The notes beneath the pieces are model-generated. The model searched no databases, was not told where the DNA came from, and saw only the letters and a program-made list of their open reading frames with translations. DNA of 27,383 bases from JAFMIT01 sp049421205. Lineage in GTDB: Bacteria; Actinomycetota; Actinomycetes; S36-B12; UBA5976. Both the position numbers and the translations under genes were made by a program. How positions within the stretch are numbered: the first letter of the stretch is position 1; every line of letters starts with the position of its first letter. Location: the NCBI GenBank assembly GCA_049421205.1, contig JBMSMQ010000012.1, forward strand, positions 1 through 27,383, in the 5' to 3' direction. Positions 7,567 through 16,431 of the stretch are shown here, one piece after another.

Positions 7567-9660
7567 TTACTTCAATAGTCGTAGTGAATTGAGAACCACA
7601 AATACACTCGAAAGACTCATAGCGATTCCCGCATACATTGCAGGAAGTAGACCAAGAGTGGCAAATGGAATCGCTATGACGTTATAGGCAAATGCCCAAA
7701 AGAGATTACTTCGAATAAACCCATTGATGCGTCGAGCAAGTGTAAGTGACTGTAGTACGAGGGATAGATCATCTCTCATAAGCGATATATCTGCCGAGGA
7801 TTGGGCAATAACGGTTCCGTGTGGCATTGAAATACCAATATCACTTGCTGCAAGTGCTGGTGCATCATTTGTGCCATCACCAACCATTGCAACAGATTCT
7901 CCTGATTGTTGAAGTGAATGAATAATATCGATTTTATCTTGCGGTAAAAGATCAGACTTGATATCAATCGGCATCAGAGATTGAAGTGTGGATGAGGCGA
8001 CAGTTTTACTATCACCCGTTGCCACCATAGATTGAATCCCAATGGCATCGAGTTCATGTATCACTTGAAGTGCATTTGGTCGAATCACATCTTGAAGTGC
8101 AACATAACCGATGAGGTGATTATCAACAAACAAATAACTTGCAATGGAGTCGACATCAGATGTTCCTGGCACCCAGTTACGAGATCCCCAATTGACAACC
8201 TTTCCCTCATATGTACCCTTCACACCAAGCCCAGGAACAAGCTCGATGTTCTGTAACGTGGGGGCATTGGAAACGTCACCTTTGAAATACTCTGACACAG
8301 CACGCGAAATTGGGTGAAGACTCTGACTTGCTAGTGAGTGAATAAGTGTATGAAACTCGGATGGAATTGTGTTGTTAGTAACTGAAAGACTACCGGTTGT
8401 CAGGGTGCCGGTTTTATCGAACACGATAGTGTTGATAGACACCGCCTTTTCGATGACATCGTGGCCGGAAAAGACAATTCCTTCGCTTGCGGCCTTATTC
8501 ATTCCAGCAACGAGCGCCATCGGGGTTGCAAGCCCTAGAGCACAAGGGCAAGCAATAACAAGGACAGCAATCAAAATATCAAGTGCACGATTGGCATCGA
8601 TAAATTGCCATGCAACAAATGAACTGACTGCCAAAAGAATGATGCCTGGTACAAACCTCGCGCTGATTCGGTCGACAAGTGCAGTGACACTTGCTTTTCG
8701 ACTGAGTGCTGTGCGGACTAGCTGTCCAATCTCACTTGCTCGGGTTCTGCTTCCAGCCGCTGTAGTTCGAACTTGAATGACACCTTCGTGATTGATTCCA
8801 CCGGCGAAAACTTCATCGCCGATACTGACACCTTTAGGAAGTGTTTCTCCGGTAAGCATCGCATTACTGACTGTAGATGTTCCCTCAACAACAATGCCAT
8901 CTATTGGAATCGTCGATTCAGCGTTGCAGATAACTATTTCATTTTCTTGAATATCGCGAATCTTTAGTACGTGCTTCTCGTTATTTCTAAGAACTGTGAT
9001 GTCTTCGATTCCTGTATTCAGTAGTCCTTGTAATGCAGCACTTGCTTTTCGTTTACCTCGAGTCTCAAGCCAACGACCAAATAACACAAATGTTGGAACA
9101 ACCACAGCAACATCAATATAGAGATGGGTTAGGTGCTCAATGGGATGGTTCGCAATCTGATAGAGAGATCCGAAAAGTGCCGCAAAGACTCCAAGGCTCA
9201 CGAGAGTATCCATTGAAGTAGAAAATGTTCTTGCATTTCGCCAAGTGTTTTTATGAAGTGGAAATGCACTGTAGAGAACGACAACCAGAGATCCAACGAA
9301 CGTGACATATTGCCAGTTTTGAAACTGCAGACTTTGAAACATCGCGATTAGGGTGATTGGTACTGCGAAGAGTGCACCAATTGTCCAACGGTGAAATAAG
9401 TCTTGTTCATAAGACTTTTCAATGTTTTCAAGTGTGTCACCGAGTGTGTCATCCATGACTAAAGCACCATACCCCGCATTAGATACAGTACCTTGAATCA
9501 CAGCTGAGTCAATAACAGATGTTGATTCAATATGCGCAATCCCCGTTGCGTAGTTCACTGATGCTTCAATACCTGGGAGTTTGTTGAGTTTACGTTCAAC
9601 TCGCAGAGCACAGGATGCACACGACATGCCAGTGATTACAAAGTCGGACCTGTCGGTCAC
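7567..9660 (-). CDS. copA: Copper-exporting P1B-type ATPase
   Basis: Pumps Cu(I) out of the cytoplasm. One N-terminal HMA domain binds metal through C14 and C17 (GMSCASC). Then come eight predicted membrane helices, the actuator TGE (270-272), the membrane metal site CPC (371-373, CPCALGLATP), the phosphorylated D415 in DKTGT, HP at 449-450, and GDGTNDAPAL at 595-603. YN (659-660) in TM7 and MSLSS (681-685) in TM8 complete the Cu(I)-specific P1B-1 signature. At 697 aa it is on the short side. The GTG start overlaps the copZ stop by 4 bp (GTGA), so the two are translationally coupled. Confidence 0.95.
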   Translation of the reverse strand: MTDRSDFVITGMSCASCALRVERKLNKLPGIEASVNYATGIAHIESTSVIDSAVIQGTVSNAGYGALVMDDTLGDTLENIEKSYEQDLFHRWTIGALFAVPITLIAMFQSLQFQNWQYVTFVGSLVVVLYSAFPLHKNTWRNARTFSTSMDTLVSLGVFAALFGSLYQIANHPIEHLTHLYIDVAVVVPTFVLFGRWLETRGKRKASAALQGLLNTGIEDITVLRNNEKHVLKIRDIQENEIVICNAESTIPIDGIVVEGTSTVSNAMLTGETLPKGVSIGDEVFAGGINHEGVIQVRTTAAGSRTRASEIGQLVRTALSRKASVTALVDRISARFVPGIILLAVSSFVAWQFIDANRALDILIAVLVIACPCALGLATPMALVAGMNKAASEGIVFSGHDVIEKAVSINTIVFDKTGTLTTGSLSVTNNTIPSEFHTLIHSLASQSLHPISRAVSEYFKGDVSNAPTLQNIELVPGLGVKGTYEGKVVNWGSRNWVPGTSDVDSIASYLFVDNHLIGYVALQDVIRPNALQVIHELDAIGIQSMVATGDSKTVASSTLQSLMPIDIKSDLLPQDKIDIIHSLQQSGESVAMVGDGTNDAPALAASDIGISMPHGTVIAQSSADISLMRDDLSLVLQSLTLARRINGFIRSNLFWAFAYNVIAIPFATLGLLPAMYAGIAMSLSSVFVVLNSLRLLK

Positions 9661-9866
9661 TCTGAAACTACCTCGTACCCTGCTTCTTGTACGGCGGCTT
9701 CAAGATCACTTGGTGCTAGTTCATTCTCGGATTCAATCTCAACATTGCCTGACGCCAGGTCGATATTGACAGCTGTCACACCGGAAAGTCCACTGACTTC
9801 TTCCGTCACGGAATTAACGCAATGTTGGCAGGTCATACCTGCAACTTTGATTGAAGTTTTAACCAT
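9657..9866 (-). CDS. copZ: Copper chaperone, HMA domain (CopZ-like)
   Basis: A 69-residue soluble HMA protein that would carry Cu(I) to the CopA ATPase encoded next. The metal site is GMTCQHC with C13 and C16. The ferredoxin-like fold fits from the first residue (MVKTSIKVAGMTC) to EAGYEV near the end. I chose ATG at 9866 because the reading frame extending to 9953 adds 29 residues without family similarity, and because a -10 box TACACT lies 7 nt upstream, giving a leaderless start. Confidence 0.92.
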   Translation of the reverse strand: MVKTSIKVAGMTCQHCVNSVTEEVSGLSGVTAVNIDLASGNVEIESENELAPSDLEAAVQEAGYEVVSE

Positions 9867-9873
9867 ATCTAAA

Positions 9874-9902
9874 AGTGTACTCCGAGCAATTACTTGGAGC
9901 AA
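9874..9902 (-). promoter_or_regulatory. copZA promoter with an operator-like dyad between -35 and -10
   Basis: On the minus strand -35 TTGCTC (9902-9897), a 17-bp spacer and -10 TACACT (9879-9874) precede the copZ ATG by 7 nt. Between them lies an imperfect inverted repeat CTCCAAG-N6-CTCGGAG (9899-9880, one mismatch per arm). An overlapping direct repeat, AATTGCTC twice with a 13-bp period, also shows. A dyad packed between -35 and -10 is the layout of MerR/CueR-type promoters. No regulator gene is adjacent. Confidence 0.5.
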
Positions 9903-9964
9903 TTTCATCAGTTCAAGATGTAAATTTTCGTTTTCTAGGGCAGAATTAGGCATAAGGAGGAGTT

Positions 9965-10096
9965 ATGAAACTTCTAAAAGGACTCCTGGCGCTCGTGCTC
10001 ATCGGGGTAGTTGTTGGATTTGTCATCAGTTTGCTCACACCAAATATGGATTTGGCATCAGCTGATTTTGGTGATGATGAAGATAGCGAATTTTAA
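9965..10096 (+). CDS. Small single-pass membrane protein, 43 aa, unknown
   Basis: A 43-codon frame from ATG 9965 to TAA 10094-10096, preceded by a near-perfect ribosome-binding site (AAGGAGGAG, 9954-9962), the strongest in this part of the window. The product begins MKLLKG, continues with a hydrophobic helix of about 18 residues (7-24), and ends in a short acidic tail (DFGDDEDSEF). It is divergent from copZ and overlaps the convergent cwlM end by 4 bp. I do not recognise the family. The basic start, one helix and acidic tail suggest an inner-membrane microprotein with a Lys-side cytoplasmic N-terminus; position beside copZA makes a link to copper stress possible, but nothing in the sequence proves it. 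Confidence 0.7.
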   Translation: MKLLKGLLALVLIGVVVGFVISLLTPNMDLASADFGDDEDSEF

Positions 10097-11172
10097 CTCG
10101 CACTTGGAGCAAAGAAGGTTTGAACACCTTCACTAATTCCCTGTGCTAATTCATCTTGGTATTTTGCAGTAGTTAATTGTTCAGCTTCTTCTTGGTTTGA
10201 GAGGTACCCAACTTCTACGCGAATTGCTGGCATTCGTGTGAGTCTGAGAATTTCCCAAGTTCGAGCATGAACTTTGCAATCAGCAGCGTGTGTGTGTTCC
10301 AGAACTGCACTATGAACTCTTTGAGCGGCTCGTTGACCGGCGTGTGACCAACCACCAAGCTCTGATCCGAAATGAAATATCGCGATACCACTTGCTTCTG
10401 GTGAGGTGGCGACATCGCAATGTAATGAAATAACAAAATCTGCATCTATTTCATTACAAAGTTGAGCGCGTTCGTTATCACTTGGATTTGTTGAATGAAT
10501 AAGAGGTCTGGTGAGTGCGACAGATGCTCCTAATGCGCTCAGTTTCCCTTGCAATCGATGGGCAATAGCACTCACAACATTCGATTCAAAAATTCCAAAT
10601 CCACTCACTCCAGTATCAGCACCACCATGTCCCGGATCAATCACAATAGTTTTACCTGCTATACCTGTGCGAATGGAATCAAGCAAAACTGCTTGTCGCA
10701 ATTTCTCTGACCTACCACCAGTTACTGTTCGTGCTAAACGTTCAAATGCTTTATAGGTGTCGCTTCCTGCGACTCCATCTGCATCAATTCCAACACTCTG
10801 CTGAAACTCTCGAAGAGCACTATCGGTTCTGACTCCAAAGAGTCCATCGACTTTACCTAAATCAAAACCAAGTGTGACAAGTCGCTGCTGCAAGGTGACA
10901 ACATCTTCACCGCGCATGAGATGACCTGGAACAAATTGCAACACTCGATCACCAAGTGCCCAGTGGGCTTCTTCAATTCTCGCAAGTGTTAGTGGCCCAA
11001 CAATGCCGTCGGGATTGAGGCCACGTGCTTGCTGGAAAGCGCGAACAGCACCATCAAGTTTGTCATCGAAAAACTCTTCATCAAGGTTCTCAACTTGAAA
11101 ACCCATACGAGCTAGTCGTGCACGAATTTCAGCGACGGCAATATCGCGCTGACCGCGCCGAAGGAGTTGCAT
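10093..11172 (-). CDS. cwlM: CwlM-like N-acetylmuramoyl-L-alanine amidase domain protein
   Basis: Two N-terminal peptidoglycan-binding (PG_binding_1) repeats (about 3-68 and 84-146) are followed by an Amidase_3 domain (174-355). Zinc-site residues are visible: H182 in DPGHGG, E196 in FESN, H251 in SLHCD, and catalytic-type E320 in RVEVGYLSN. There is no signal peptide, matching mycobacterial CwlM, a cytoplasmic PknB substrate that activates MurA and binds FhaA and MurJ. The gene order trxB-trxA-cwlM is the conserved actinobacterial one. Two bases separate it from the trxA stop. The regulatory role is inferred from homologues; an enzymatic role cannot be excluded because the zinc ligands are all present. 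Confidence 0.85.
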   Translation of the reverse strand: MQLLRRGQRDIAVAEIRARLARMGFQVENLDEEFFDDKLDGAVRAFQQARGLNPDGIVGPLTLARIEEAHWALGDRVLQFVPGHLMRGEDVVTLQQRLVTLGFDLGKVDGLFGVRTDSALREFQQSVGIDADGVAGSDTYKAFERLARTVTGGRSEKLRQAVLLDSIRTGIAGKTIVIDPGHGGADTGVSGFGIFESNVVSAIAHRLQGKLSALGASVALTRPLIHSTNPSDNERAQLCNEIDADFVISLHCDVATSPEASGIAIFHFGSELGGWSHAGQRAAQRVHSAVLEHTHAADCKVHARTWEILRLTRMPAIRVEVGYLSNQEEAEQLTTAKYQDELAQGISEGVQTFFAPSAS

Positions 11173-11174
11173 TC

Positions 11175-11501
11175 CTAGCCGATGAACTCTTTCAGGTCTG
11201 CCAAAAGTGCAACTTTGGGTTTTGCACCAACAATTTGCTTGACGACCTGACCATTGACATAGACATTAAGAGTTGGAATTGAGGTAACACCAGCAGCGGT
11301 TGAGGTCACCATATTTTCATCAACATTAAGTTTTGCGATGGTGATTTTGTCACCGAACTCTCCAGCGATTTCTTCCAAGATTGGTGCGATTGCTTTGCAT
11401 GGGCCGCACCATTCTGCCCAAAAATCGACGAGTACTGGTTTTGAACTTTGTAGGACATCCTGGCTAAAAGATGCATCAGTCACTTTGATTGTGTTTGACA
11501 T
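11175..11501 (-). CDS. trxA: Thioredoxin
   Basis: A 108-residue classical thioredoxin with active site WCGPCK (W31, C32, C35), the cis-proline segment SIPT, and typical strand DFWAEWC. It is reduced by the TrxB encoded immediately upstream and supplies electrons for ribonucleotide reduction and disulfide repair in the cytoplasm. Start ATG at 11501 is preceded by AAGGAGA at good spacing. It sits 26 bp after trxB and 2 bp before cwlM. Confidence 0.97.
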   Translation of the reverse strand: MSNTIKVTDASFSQDVLQSSKPVLVDFWAEWCGPCKAIAPILEEIAGEFGDKITIAKLNVDENMVTSTAAGVTSIPTLNVYVNGQVVKQIVGAKPKVALLADLKEFIG

Positions 11502-11527
11502 TTTTCTCCTTCATTCTGTAGCGAAAT

Positions 11528-12451
11528 CTAGTGGGCGAGGAACTTTTCGGCATCGAGGGCGGCTTGGCAGCCCGAACCTGCCGCAGTAATTGCCTGCCGG
11601 TAGCGATTATCAACTAAGTCACCACAGGCAAAGACTCCAGAAATATTTGTTTGAGTCGTCCTACCGGCAACCTTCACATAACCCTCTGCATCAGTATCGA
11701 CAACACCTTTGACAAGTTCAGAACGGGGATCATGGCCAATAGCGACGAACATTCCAGTGACCGCTAAATCAGATTCAACACCAGTCTGAGTGTTCTTTAA
11801 TGTGAGACTTGAAACTTTGTCTTCACCATTGACGTTGATGACTTCTGTATTCCAGATAAATTCAATTTTCGGATCATTATGTGCACGCTCTGCCATAATT
11901 TTCGAGGCACGAAGTGTGTCTCTACGGTGAATGAGATACACCTTTGAAGCAAAACGAGTGAGGAAGGTTGCTTCTTCAACTGCAGAATCGCCTCCACCAA
12001 TAACTGCAATTACCTGTTCACGGAAAAAGAATCCATCACAGGTAGCGCACCATGACACACCATGACCTGAAAGTCGCTTCTCATTTGGAACACCAAGTTC
12101 ACGATACGCAGAACCCATTGCAAGGATGACACTCTTTGCGCTGTATTCATTTCCAGATCCATCTTTCACAGTTTTTAAATCGCCAGTGAGGTTTACTTCT
12201 GTTACATCATCAGTAATAAGTTCAGCGCCAAAGCGAACCGCTTGCGCTCGCATATTCTCCATAAGTGCTGGACCCATAATTCCATCTTGAAATCCTGGAA
12301 AGTTTTCAACTTCTGTGGTGTTCATAAGTGCTCCACCAGCTGTAACTGCACCTTCAAAAACGAGCGGGTTTAACTGTGCTCGCGCAGCATAGAGTGCGGC
12401 GGTATAGCCAGCAGGGCCAGATCCAATAATGATGACATTGCGTATAGACAT
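11528..12451 (-). CDS. trxB: Thioredoxin reductase (NADPH)
   Basis: A 307-residue FAD/NADPH flavoenzyme that reduces thioredoxin. FAD-binding GSGPAGY is at 10-16, the redox dithiol CATC at 135-138 (SWCATCDG), the NADPH motif GGGDSA at 152-157, and the C-terminal FAD motif CGDLVDNRYRQA is present. ATG at 12451 has AAGGAG upstream. First gene of the trxB-trxA-cwlM operon with its own promoter in the 34-bp gap after murJ. In mycobacteria sigM and its anti-sigma gene lie between murJ and trxB; they are absent here. Confidence 0.97.
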   Translation of the reverse strand: MSIRNVIIIGSGPAGYTAALYAARAQLNPLVFEGAVTAGGALMNTTEVENFPGFQDGIMGPALMENMRAQAVRFGAELITDDVTEVNLTGDLKTVKDGSGNEYSAKSVILAMGSAYRELGVPNEKRLSGHGVSWCATCDGFFFREQVIAVIGGGDSAVEEATFLTRFASKVYLIHRRDTLRASKIMAERAHNDPKIEFIWNTEVINVNGEDKVSSLTLKNTQTGVESDLAVTGMFVAIGHDPRSELVKGVVDTDAEGYVKVAGRTTQTNISGVFACGDLVDNRYRQAITAAGSGCQAALDAEKFLAH

Positions 12452-12469
12452 TGTGTCTCCTTCGCACGA

Positions 12470-12498
12470 ATTCTACTTGACGATATTACGAATTTGAA
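12470..12498 (-). promoter_or_regulatory. Candidate trxB-trxA-cwlM promoter
   Basis: On the minus strand TTCAAA (12498-12493), a 17-bp spacer, and TAGAAT (12475-12470), about 19 nt before the trxB ATG, leaving a short leader with AAGGAG. The -35 lies inside the end of murJ. Confidence 0.5.
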
Positions 12499-14123
12499 CG
12501 TGTGAAGCGATTGCGGACAATTCGTGACACATCTCTAATTTCCTTCACACGCAAAAGAGAAGCAATAGCAAAATAGATGCATATACAAAGGAGCCAAAGA
12601 ACGATAAGTGCAAGGAAAACATTTCGTGAATTTCCTGTGAACACCTCACTCCATGTTGACATTACCCACTCCATAGTGCCGGAAGCGATGAAAGAGGCGA
12701 ACATCACTTTTACAAAGAGCATGCCAAGAGATGCAATCTCAAGTTGTTGAACTGTCCGTGTGAGCCACCAAAAGGAAAGACCCAGAACTATCCAGTATGC
12801 GATGGTGTAACTGAGCCCAAACATTCCTACTTTGTCTTCAACACTCACTTGAGAAAAGAGTGCAATTCCAAGTCCAACTGCTAAAGCGTTAATGATGATA
12901 GAGAATACAAATGGTGTCCGAGTATTTTCCGTTGAATACCAAATACGATTTATCACATAGATGAGAGAGAATGCTGGCAATCCAAGTGCAAACAATGCCG
13001 TCACATCTCCCACTTTGGCAGCGGAATCAATTCCAGCTGCTCCGTATCCAAATAGGAACACGGAGAGTTCTCTCGCTGAAAAGTAAAGAAATAATGCTAT
13101 GGGTATAAGTAAAACTAAAACGACTCGAAGTGAATATGACACGAGATCCGCAAACCCTCGCTCATCTTTTTGATTCGCCCGTGCACTTAGCTGTGGAAGC
13201 AACGCTGTTATAAGTGAAATCGTGATCACAGAATGAGGGAGAATGTAGATGAGATTTGCTTTCTGATATGTAGTTAATCCTGCTGCTGTGCCACCAGAGA
13301 ATACAGCTTCAATATTCGCTGATGTGACAAATCGCGTGATTACGATGTAAGCGATTTGATTCACTGCGATGAGTGCAATCGTCCATTTGGCTAGTTCTAA
13401 AGTTTTACCAAGTCCCGAATCTTTCCAGGAAAAATTGAAGTTAAATCGATATCCAATTTTCTGTAATCCAGGAATAAGGATCAGTGCTTGTAGTGCAACA
13501 CCGAGTGTTGATCCAAGTCCAAGGAGAGCAACTTGCTGACTTGGAAGTTCTAAACGTGAAATACTCAATGGATTTGCGACCAAGATGAAACTCACAAAAA
13601 CAGCTATTGCAACGAGATTATTGAGGACCGGTGCAAAAAAGGAAAGCGTAAAGCGCCCGCGAGCATTTAGAACTTGCTGTATCATCGTAAAAAGTCCATA
13701 GAAAAATACTTGCGGCAAACAGAATCTCGCAAAAGCCACCGCTAACTCAAATTGTGTTTCTGACATTCCATCAGGTGCAAAGATTCCAATGATGAATGGT
13801 GCAAAGAGCACAGCAAGTAATGTTATTCCGAAGAGAATCGTAATGGTTGCACTTAGTAGTTGATCAATAAAGCGTTTACCTTTATCCGCATCATTTTCAT
13901 AATGTCTCACAATTTGTGGGATGAAAATCGCATTGAGTGCTCCACCAATAAGCAATAAATAAATGATGTTCGGGAGCGTGTTTCCAAGGGAAAAAGCGTC
14001 ACTGAGGAGTGCAAATCCAAGTGCACTTACCATCACAACATCTCGAAGGATTCCAGTGATTCGTGAAGCAATAGTGCCCAAAGCCATGAGCCCACTATTT
14101 TTTAGGACACCTGACTCACTCAT
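12486..14123 (-). CDS. murJ: Lipid II flippase MurJ (MviN)
   Basis: Moves lipid II across the cytoplasmic membrane for peptidoglycan synthesis. The 545-residue product has the MATE-like MVF fold of about 14 helices and begins with SGVLKNSGLMALGTIASRITG, of which the segment GTIASRITG with LRDV is the family signature (short form here). Start ATG at 14123 is chosen over an in-frame start at 14159 because GGAG lies 10 nt upstream and the family N-terminus begins there. It overlaps the DUF6049 gene by 8 bp. Unlike mycobacterial MviN it ends soon after the last helix (basic tail RNRFTRSNS) and lacks the pseudokinase and extracytoplasmic domains through which FhaA binding was described there. Confidence 0.94.
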   Translation of the reverse strand: MSESGVLKNSGLMALGTIASRITGILRDVVMVSALGFALLSDAFSLGNTLPNIIYLLLIGGALNAIFIPQIVRHYENDADKGKRFIDQLLSATITILFGITLLAVLFAPFIIGIFAPDGMSETQFELAVAFARFCLPQVFFYGLFTMIQQVLNARGRFTLSFFAPVLNNLVAIAVFVSFILVANPLSISRLELPSQQVALLGLGSTLGVALQALILIPGLQKIGYRFNFNFSWKDSGLGKTLELAKWTIALIAVNQIAYIVITRFVTSANIEAVFSGGTAAGLTTYQKANLIYILPHSVITISLITALLPQLSARANQKDERGFADLVSYSLRVVLVLLIPIALFLYFSARELSVFLFGYGAAGIDSAAKVGDVTALFALGLPAFSLIYVINRIWYSTENTRTPFVFSIIINALAVGLGIALFSQVSVEDKVGMFGLSYTIAYWIVLGLSFWWLTRTVQQLEIASLGMLFVKVMFASFIASGTMEWVMSTWSEVFTGNSRNVFLALIVLWLLCICIYFAIASLLRVKEIRDVSRIVRNRFTRSNS

Positions 14124-15963
14124 GTGGTGAATTCTCCAAGGTTGAGAGACGACTAGCACGAATACGCTTCTGAGTGTTGTAAATCAGTAACAAGAAAAGT
14201 AATCCGAAAGCAACAGACACGAAGACACCTGCAATTGTTGAATATGCACTTGAGGCTATCTCAATTCTTCTTGGTTCACCTATCTTTTTACCAAGTGCAT
14301 CTACCAGCTGCAGATCAACAAATGCATTTTCAGACCCATAGAGGGTCGCAGGTATATCAATGCTCTTTCTCTGTCCAGCACCAATTTCAACAAAATCGAC
14401 ATTTCCAAGTTTTACTCTGACTTCAGGAAAACCTTTAGCTAGAACATTCACATACACACCAACACTCAAGTCATTTCGAATCGTGAGTGGAATAATGCCT
14501 GATTCATTTGCGAAAACAACACTTCCACTACTCACAATTGATACAGCATCTAACAAATTCTCAAAGTAGTCTTGAGTTGCGTCTTGAATAAGTTGACGGT
14601 TTTTAGTGAAGATAGATGCCACACGTAGACTTGCATGAATACTTTGCACATCATGAATCGAGTTTGCAATAAAGGGTGATAAACGTTTTCTGTATATTTC
14701 GAGATTATTAATTAAGTTTCTTTGGGTTTTTGTTAATTGTGATGTTTCAACATTTCTGAGAGCTCTTTGATCTGTAACATCCCCACGAATTGCTTCACTT
14801 GCTTTTCGAGGTTTTAGCCAGGGTGAGGTGAATACATCAAGTACAGATACTTTCGACCCAGGTTGACTATTCCACAAAGTCGGATTCAAAACGATTGTTC
14901 GATTTGATTGAGGTTGCTCAAGTGCGGTGATAAATAGGTCAGCTTGCAGCACCTGTAAGTCTCTAGCACTATTTGTTTTTAGGGCACTACTCATAAATTG
15001 ACTTGTCCGACGATCAACAACGAGAGATTTCTTGTCATTCGGATTAGCGACAACTCCGCTTGGTGTAAAAACTGACGTGGTGCTTGGATACTGTTGGCTA
15101 GAGGTCACACTGAGATAAATTCCCTCTTTTTCGATCCAATCCCAGGTACGTGGACTGAATGATTTCCCAATAATTACCCTTGGAATGTTTGCTTTCTCAA
15201 TCACGCTCGTCACTGGAAGTACTGAAGAAATCGCCGCTTCTGCTAGTCTCATTTTCCTTGCTTTGACTAGGGCATTGACATCAGTATTTGCAAAAGGTGA
15301 AACATAGATATCACTATTCGTTGTGGCTGCTTTGATTGCATCAATCCACTCTTGGTTTTCATTGTTTGTGGCAAGACTGATTACATCAGAGTCAACTATC
15401 CAAGAAATCGTGTCATCAAGTGGATGAGGTGTCACTGCTTCAACTAATCCTCGATTGTTCTGCCAAAAATCTTCCACCAAACTTTCATTGAGTGGATTTT
15501 GAGATGGTGGTGCAGTAATTGACCACAGTATGACAGTATTCAATGGATTGATATCAATATTATTGGAGTAACTCAGAAGTGTTTTCAGAAGTGGGGTATT
15601 ACTTGCCCTGATTTCAACAACATAAACACCTGAGGCAGAAAGTGAGACTTGATTCAGTGTAATTTTTATTTGGTTAGATTCATTGAGAAGAGCGAAGTTA
15701 CGAATCTCTCGAAAACTCACATTGAGAGAATCGTCTACATATGAATCAAGTGAACTTCTACCAATGAGTGGGGTTTCGCTAATATGAATGCTGACATCTT
15801 GAAGTGGAGAAGCAGATTCAATGACGAACTCCACACTTTGACCACGTTCTGTCCAAAGTGGTGTTTGACTTATCAAGGTCGCAGTATCAACTGCAGCACT
15901 TGGATGGATACCAATTGACAGCAGAATGAAGAGTGAGGCAATCACTCTTGCTACAAATTTCAT
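14116..15963 (-). CDS. DUF6049 family secreted, membrane-anchored protein
   Basis: A 615-residue extracytoplasmic protein. Residues 1-25 form a signal peptide ending near SAAVD; a single C-terminal helix (about 578-598, GVFVSVAFGLLFLLLIY) with a basic cytoplasmic tail anchors it. The large middle part is mostly beta-rich and Ser/Thr/Asn-rich and has a short dense stretch preceding the anchor with features of an immunoglobulin-like fold (IPLTIRNDLSVGVYVNV). Its position between Nudix and murJ matches the actinobacterial DUF6049 gene (Rv3909 in M. tuberculosis). No catalytic motif is visible. The conserved linkage to MurJ suggests an envelope role; the exact function is unknown. Confidence 0.8.
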   Translation of the reverse strand: MKFVARVIASLFILLSIGIHPSAAVDTATLISQTPLWTERGQSVEFVIESASPLQDVSIHISETPLIGRSSLDSYVDDSLNVSFREIRNFALLNESNQIKITLNQVSLSASGVYVVEIRASNTPLLKTLLSYSNNIDINPLNTVILWSITAPPSQNPLNESLVEDFWQNNRGLVEAVTPHPLDDTISWIVDSDVISLATNNENQEWIDAIKAATTNSDIYVSPFANTDVNALVKARKMRLAEAAISSVLPVTSVIEKANIPRVIIGKSFSPRTWDWIEKEGIYLSVTSSQQYPSTTSVFTPSGVVANPNDKKSLVVDRRTSQFMSSALKTNSARDLQVLQADLFITALEQPQSNRTIVLNPTLWNSQPGSKVSVLDVFTSPWLKPRKASEAIRGDVTDQRALRNVETSQLTKTQRNLINNLEIYRKRLSPFIANSIHDVQSIHASLRVASIFTKNRQLIQDATQDYFENLLDAVSIVSSGSVVFANESGIIPLTIRNDLSVGVYVNVLAKGFPEVRVKLGNVDFVEIGAGQRKSIDIPATLYGSENAFVDLQLVDALGKKIGEPRRIEIASSAYSTIAGVFVSVAFGLLFLLLIYNTQKRIRASRLSTLENSPHE

Positions 15964-16424
15964 GAAGCTAATTCCGCCAATAGTTTGCGTGCTTTTGCGA
16001 TGAGCTGTTTCTCATCCTGATGAGTTAAGCGCAGGGCAATCTGATCGAGTCCCACCCAAGCAATCTCATCAACTTCACCTTCTTGCGCTTTGAGAGTTCC
16101 CTCCACCACATAAATCAGAAAATGATGAACAGTTTTATGTATTCGAATGGCATTTTGGGCAAAGGTAAAATCAATGACGCCAAGTTCGGCAGCGATTTCC
16201 CCAGTTAATCCGGTTTCCTCAAGTACTTCACGGATAGCAGCCTCCTCGGGTGACTCATTTTCTTCTAAATGCCCCTTCGGAAGCGACCACAAAAGTCGAC
16301 CTCGAGTATTACGCCTTCCGATGATGACGGCTCGATTTGTGCTCCGATCAACCACTAAACCCCCTGCGCTCACCTCATCTCGAGCAGGCCGCTTTCGGCG
16401 ACGGTACACCTTTTGATTACTCAT
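15960..16424 (-). CDS. Nudix hydrolase (MutT-like)
   Basis: A 154-residue Nudix hydrolase that would cleave a nucleoside diphosphate linked to another group. The Nudix box spans 51-73 (GHLEENESPEEAA then REVLEETGL), with all GX5EX7REUXEEXGU positions kept. A basic N-terminal segment (RRRKRPARDE) precedes the domain. It is the first gene of Nudix-DUF6049-murJ and overlaps DUF6049 by 4 bp (ATGA). In M. tuberculosis the same position is held by mutT4 (Rv3908). Its start is leaderless-like, with TAACCT 7 nt before ATG. The substrate is not deducible. Confidence 0.9.
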   Translation of the reverse strand: MSNQKVYRRRKRPARDEVSAGGLVVDRSTNRAVIIGRRNTRGRLLWSLPKGHLEENESPEEAAIREVLEETGLTGEIAAELGVIDFTFAQNAIRIHKTVHHFLIYVVEGTLKAQEGEVDEIAWVGLDQIALRLTHQDEKQLIAKARKLLAELAS

Positions 16425-16431
16425 AGGCGCA

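Noticed and set aside
9867..9953. Extending copZ to the 9953 start
   Set aside because: The extra 29 residues do not belong to the HMA fold and would cover the promoter-like elements at 9874-9902.
9867..9964. A replication origin near cwlM
   Set aside because: Conserved gene order would place one there, but I see no DnaA-box cluster, and dnaA, parA and parB are absent.
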